Shown here: positions 5,576 through 7,048 of the stretch, piece by piece | How positions within the stretch are numbered: the stretch's first letter is position 1 | How the letters are laid out: every line of letters starts with the position of its first letter | The notes under the pieces: generated by a model | Databases searched by the model: none | What the model saw: the letters and a program-made list of their open reading frames with translations, nothing else | What the model was told of the DNA's origin: nothing | Made by a program: the position numbers and the translations under genes | Assembly (NCBI GenBank): GCA_002325645.1 | Contig: DCSN01000120.1 | Span: forward strand, 17,480-24,527 | Origin: Pseudanabaena sp. UBA1465 | GTDB taxonomy: Bacteria; Cyanobacteriota; Cyanobacteriia; Pseudanabaenales; Pseudanabaenaceae | Direction of reading: 5' to 3' | DNA: 7,048 nt

Positions 5576-6573
5576 TGAATTTTGTAGCTTTGATCGCAGC
5601 TATGGTAGAAGTATTGACTAACACATCCTCAAAAGAGATTACTCAAAGCAACGCTATTGTGGCAAACGGTTTGAGCAAAACCTATCGCACTGGATTTTGG
5701 TTAAATCAAAAAATTAATTCTTTACAGTCGTTTTCCCTAACCATCCGCAAAGGCGAGACTTTTGGTGTGTTGGGCCCTAATGGCGCAGGAAAAACTACAT
5801 TATTAAAGATTTTGCTCGGTATTGTACAGCCCACCTCAGGAACTGGCGAAATTTTGGGATATCCCCTCGGCGATCGCACGGCTAAGCAATCCATTGGTTA
5901 TTTACCCGAAAATGCTTATTATTACGACTACTTAACAGGTTGGGAACTACTCGATTTTATTGGTAGCTTGTTTGGCGTTGACCCATCATTGCGCCGTCAG
6001 AGAATCGCTGATTTGCTCGATCTTGTGGGACTATCCCAGTCAGTTGCGCGTAAAAAACAATTGCGCCAATACTCTAAGGGAATGGTGCAAAGAATTGGTG
6101 TTGCCCAAGCCTTGATCAATGATCCCGAAGTAGTATTTCTCGATGAGCCAATGTCTGGGCTTGATCCCGTGGGACGCTATCAGGTTCGCGAAATTATTTT
6201 GATGCTTAAGAAACAGGGAAAAACTGTATTTTTTAATAGTCATATTCTGTCCGACGTGGAATTGATCTGCGATCGCATCGGTATCCTCAATAAGGGCGAA
6301 CTCGTGGCGATGGGTACTTTAAATGAGCTATTGGGTACTGAGCAGTCCTATCAAGTGAGTGGACATGGCGGCACTGAGACAGATTTAAAACCTTGGTTAC
6401 AGCACTTCATTTTCCAAGGCGATACTTGGCATGGTCAGTTAGAAAAGGAGTTGCCAGAATTTTTGACCTATATTGCTAGTATTGGGGCAAAAGCCATCAC
6501 CATTGATCTAGCGCGACAAACCTTAGAAGAATTTTTTATCGATCAAATTAAGTCTTCTCGCCACAAGGAATAA
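5575..6573 (+). CDS. ABC exporter ATP-binding protein (ABC-2/NatA-like)
   Basis: A 332-residue ATPase subunit that would power a membrane exporter on the cytoplasmic face. Motifs in order: Walker A GPNGAGKTT (67-75), Q-loop region IGYLPEN with Glu in place of Gln as in many ABC-2-type ATPases (107-113), a variant signature YSKGM (166-170), Walker B VVFLDE (186-191), D-loop SGLD (194-197) and switch histidine H223 (NSHIL). A C-terminal extension of about 85 residues (from about 248) is typical of drug, polysaccharide or Nat-type exporters. The ATG at 5575 was chosen, preceded by TGGAAAG but at short spacing; a second ATG at 5602 is possible, and the TTG at 5563 is less likely. Conserved sequence begins only near residue 28. 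No permease gene is adjacent: the next gene is on the other strand. It may be an orphan subunit that pairs with a permease elsewhere. The substrate cannot be predicted. Confidence 0.92.
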   Translation: MNFVALIAAMVEVLTNTSSKEITQSNAIVANGLSKTYRTGFWLNQKINSLQSFSLTIRKGETFGVLGPNGAGKTTLLKILLGIVQPTSGTGEILGYPLGDRTAKQSIGYLPENAYYYDYLTGWELLDFIGSLFGVDPSLRRQRIADLLDLVGLSQSVARKKQLRQYSKGMVQRIGVAQALINDPEVVFLDEPMSGLDPVGRYQVREIILMLKKQGKTVFFNSHILSDVELICDRIGILNKGELVAMGTLNELLGTEQSYQVSGHGGTETDLKPWLQHFIFQGDTWHGQLEKELPEFLTYIASIGAKAITIDLARQTLEEFFIDQIKSSRHKE

Positions 6574-6578
6574 TAAAC

Positions 6579-6613
6579 AGAATGTAGCGCAGGCTCAGCA
6601 AGCGCTACATTCT
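6579..6613. terminator. Bidirectional hairpin terminator between convergent genes
   Basis: Two 12-base arms, AGAATGTAGCGC (6579-6590) and GCGCTACATTCT (6602-6613), pair perfectly around an 11-base loop. It begins six bases after the ABC stop codon and contains the TAG stop (6605-6607) of the gene on the minus strand. On the minus strand it is followed by the T-rich stretch CTGTTTATTATT, so it fits best as terminator of that gene; on the plus strand the tail is less T-rich. Confidence 0.65.
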
Positions 6614-6973
6614 ATAAGCTCTCCATCCGCCGTATTCTGTAATTTCTTTTTGCCCTTCGCAGAGGAATGGTTCGCCTAAAACTCCTAACACTTCTTGTCC
6701 ATTGGTAAGCATAATTTTGCCGATACATAATCCCGCAGGCTCTGATAGTAAGATTTTGCCGAGGGCTTCGAGGGTGATTGACCAGATTTCGAGGGCGATC
6801 GCTTGTCCATTTTCGCTAACCCTGAGCATGGCGGGATGGCGATCGCTGATTGACCAGAGCCGATAAATGGGAGCAGTGAGATCTTCTCTGACGAAGATTG
6901 CGCCAACTTGCTGTAGGTTCTCATTTAACTCCAAGCCACGCATTAAAGTTCCATTAACTGCAAATTCAATCAT
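6605..6973 (-). CDS. Allophanate-hydrolase-related protein (gamma-glutamylcyclotransferase-like fold)
   Basis: A 122-residue cytoplasmic protein matching the C-terminal domain of allophanate hydrolase, here as a stand-alone protein. Recognised blocks are NGTLMRG (7-13), TAPIYRLWSI (33-42), DRHPAML (44-50), EPAGLCIGKIML (78-89) and the terminal GGWRAY (115-120). The length is normal for single-domain members. The amidase domain that carries hydrolase activity is absent, so it should not be called an allophanate hydrolase; the reaction is unknown, with a role in small-amide or gamma-glutamyl chemistry only a family-level guess. The ATG at 6973 is supported by a nearby GAG and by NGTLMRG falling just inside the N-terminus. 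The stop codon sits inside the shared hairpin with the convergent ABC gene. Two HIP1 sites lie within it. Confidence 0.87.
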   Translation of the reverse strand: MIEFAVNGTLMRGLELNENLQQVGAIFVREDLTAPIYRLWSISDRHPAMLRVSENGQAIALEIWSITLEALGKILLSEPAGLCIGKIMLTNGQEVLGVLGEPFLCEGQKEITEYGGWRAYRM

Positions 6974-6992
6974 ATTTACTCGGTTCTAATTC

Positions 6993-6998
6993 ATTGTA
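6993..6998 (-). promoter_or_regulatory. Candidate -10 element of the allophanate-hydrolase-related gene
   Basis: TACAAT on the minus strand (five of six bases of the -10 consensus) lies 19 bases before the ATG start. No good -35 is found at normal spacing: TTGAGC is only 14 bases away. The implied leader is very short, so confidence is low. Confidence 0.25.
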
Positions 6999-7002
6999 CT
7001 AC

Positions 7003-7015
7003 AGCGCTTTGCGCT
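7003..7015. repeat. Short inverted repeat upstream of the allophanate-hydrolase-related gene
   Basis: AGCGC-TTT-GCGCT forms a 5-bp stem with a 3-base loop. It shares GCGCTACA-like sequence with the hairpin at the other end of the gene (6602-6609). It may belong to a dispersed cyanobacterial repeat; the last 33 bases of the window (7016-7048) show no gene. Confidence 0.35.
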
Positions 7016-7048
7016 CAACTCTAAACCAAGAAATTTTTTAAAAGTGTT

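Larger units (their letters stand above)
1012..6846. repeat. HIP1 octamer sites (GCGATCGC), thirteen copies
   Basis: Exact copies start at 1012, 1599, 2017, 2134, 2395, 2686, 2873, 2993, 3354, 5870, 6269, 6795 and 6839. By chance one would be expected about every 65 kb, so this density is the hallmark of HIP1-rich cyanobacterial genomes. All copies are inside coding regions. None occurs from 3362 to 5869, the stretch with the cyclase operon. Confidence 0.9.

Noticed and set aside
5393..5578. A 61-codon plus-strand frame before the ABC gene
   Set aside because: It starts at TTG without a ribosome binding site, has no recognisable family and overlaps the ABC start. It is more likely chance in the divergent promoter region.
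6685..6924. A 79-codon minus-strand frame
   Set aside because: It is a shifted frame inside the allophanate-hydrolase-related gene, which has clear conserved motifs.
1..7048. CRISPR array, tRNA or rRNA gene, or complete insertion sequence
   Set aside because: No regularly spaced repeats, cloverleaf-like sequence, rRNA-like stretch or transposase frame was seen on either strand.

Overview
The window looks like a piece of a cyanobacterial chromosome. Three signs support this: thirteen copies of the HIP1 octamer GCGATCGC, a DUF92/VTE6-type phytyl-phosphate kinase gene (a tocopherol/phytol-salvage function typical of oxygenic phototrophs), and a typical cyanobacterial mix of a DUF1361 membrane protein, a single-domain cNMP-binding protein and a GAF-linked class III cyclase. 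A filamentous or Pseudanabaena-like lineage is plausible, but the sequence alone does not prove it.

Layout from left to right. (1) Positions 1-1043, minus: enolase, cut by the left edge, with a GTG start and a candidate promoter behind it. (2) Positions 1044-1453: a gene-free stretch with two strong inverted repeats and a short sequence resembling cyanobacterial dispersed repeats. (3) Positions 1454-1840, minus: a stand-alone cyclic-nucleotide-binding domain. (4) Positions 1968-2732, minus, and 2769-3401, plus: a divergent pair of membrane-protein genes (VTE6-like kinase and DUF1361 protein) about 36 bp apart. (5) Positions 3517-4827 and 4832-5374, both minus: a tight two-gene operon. The upstream gene encodes an AhpD/carboxymuconolactone-decarboxylase-like protein that has lost both redox cysteines. 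The downstream gene encodes a GAF-domain class III cyclase with a complete catalytic set and ATP-type specificity residues. (6) Positions 5575-6573, plus: an ABC exporter ATPase with no permease in view. (7) Positions 6605-6973, minus: an allophanate-hydrolase-related/gamma-glutamylcyclotransferase-like protein, convergent with the ABC gene and sharing a strong hairpin with it.

Most of these genes are housekeeping or accessory genes without an obvious common pathway. The part most worth a second look is the cysteine-less AhpD-like protein coupled to an adenylate cyclase. That operon lies in a 2.5-kb stretch with no HIP1 site, while a single-domain cNMP receptor gene lies about 1.7 kb away. 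A cAMP-signalling module with an AhpD-fold pseudoenzyme as sensor or partner is possible, but this is inference.
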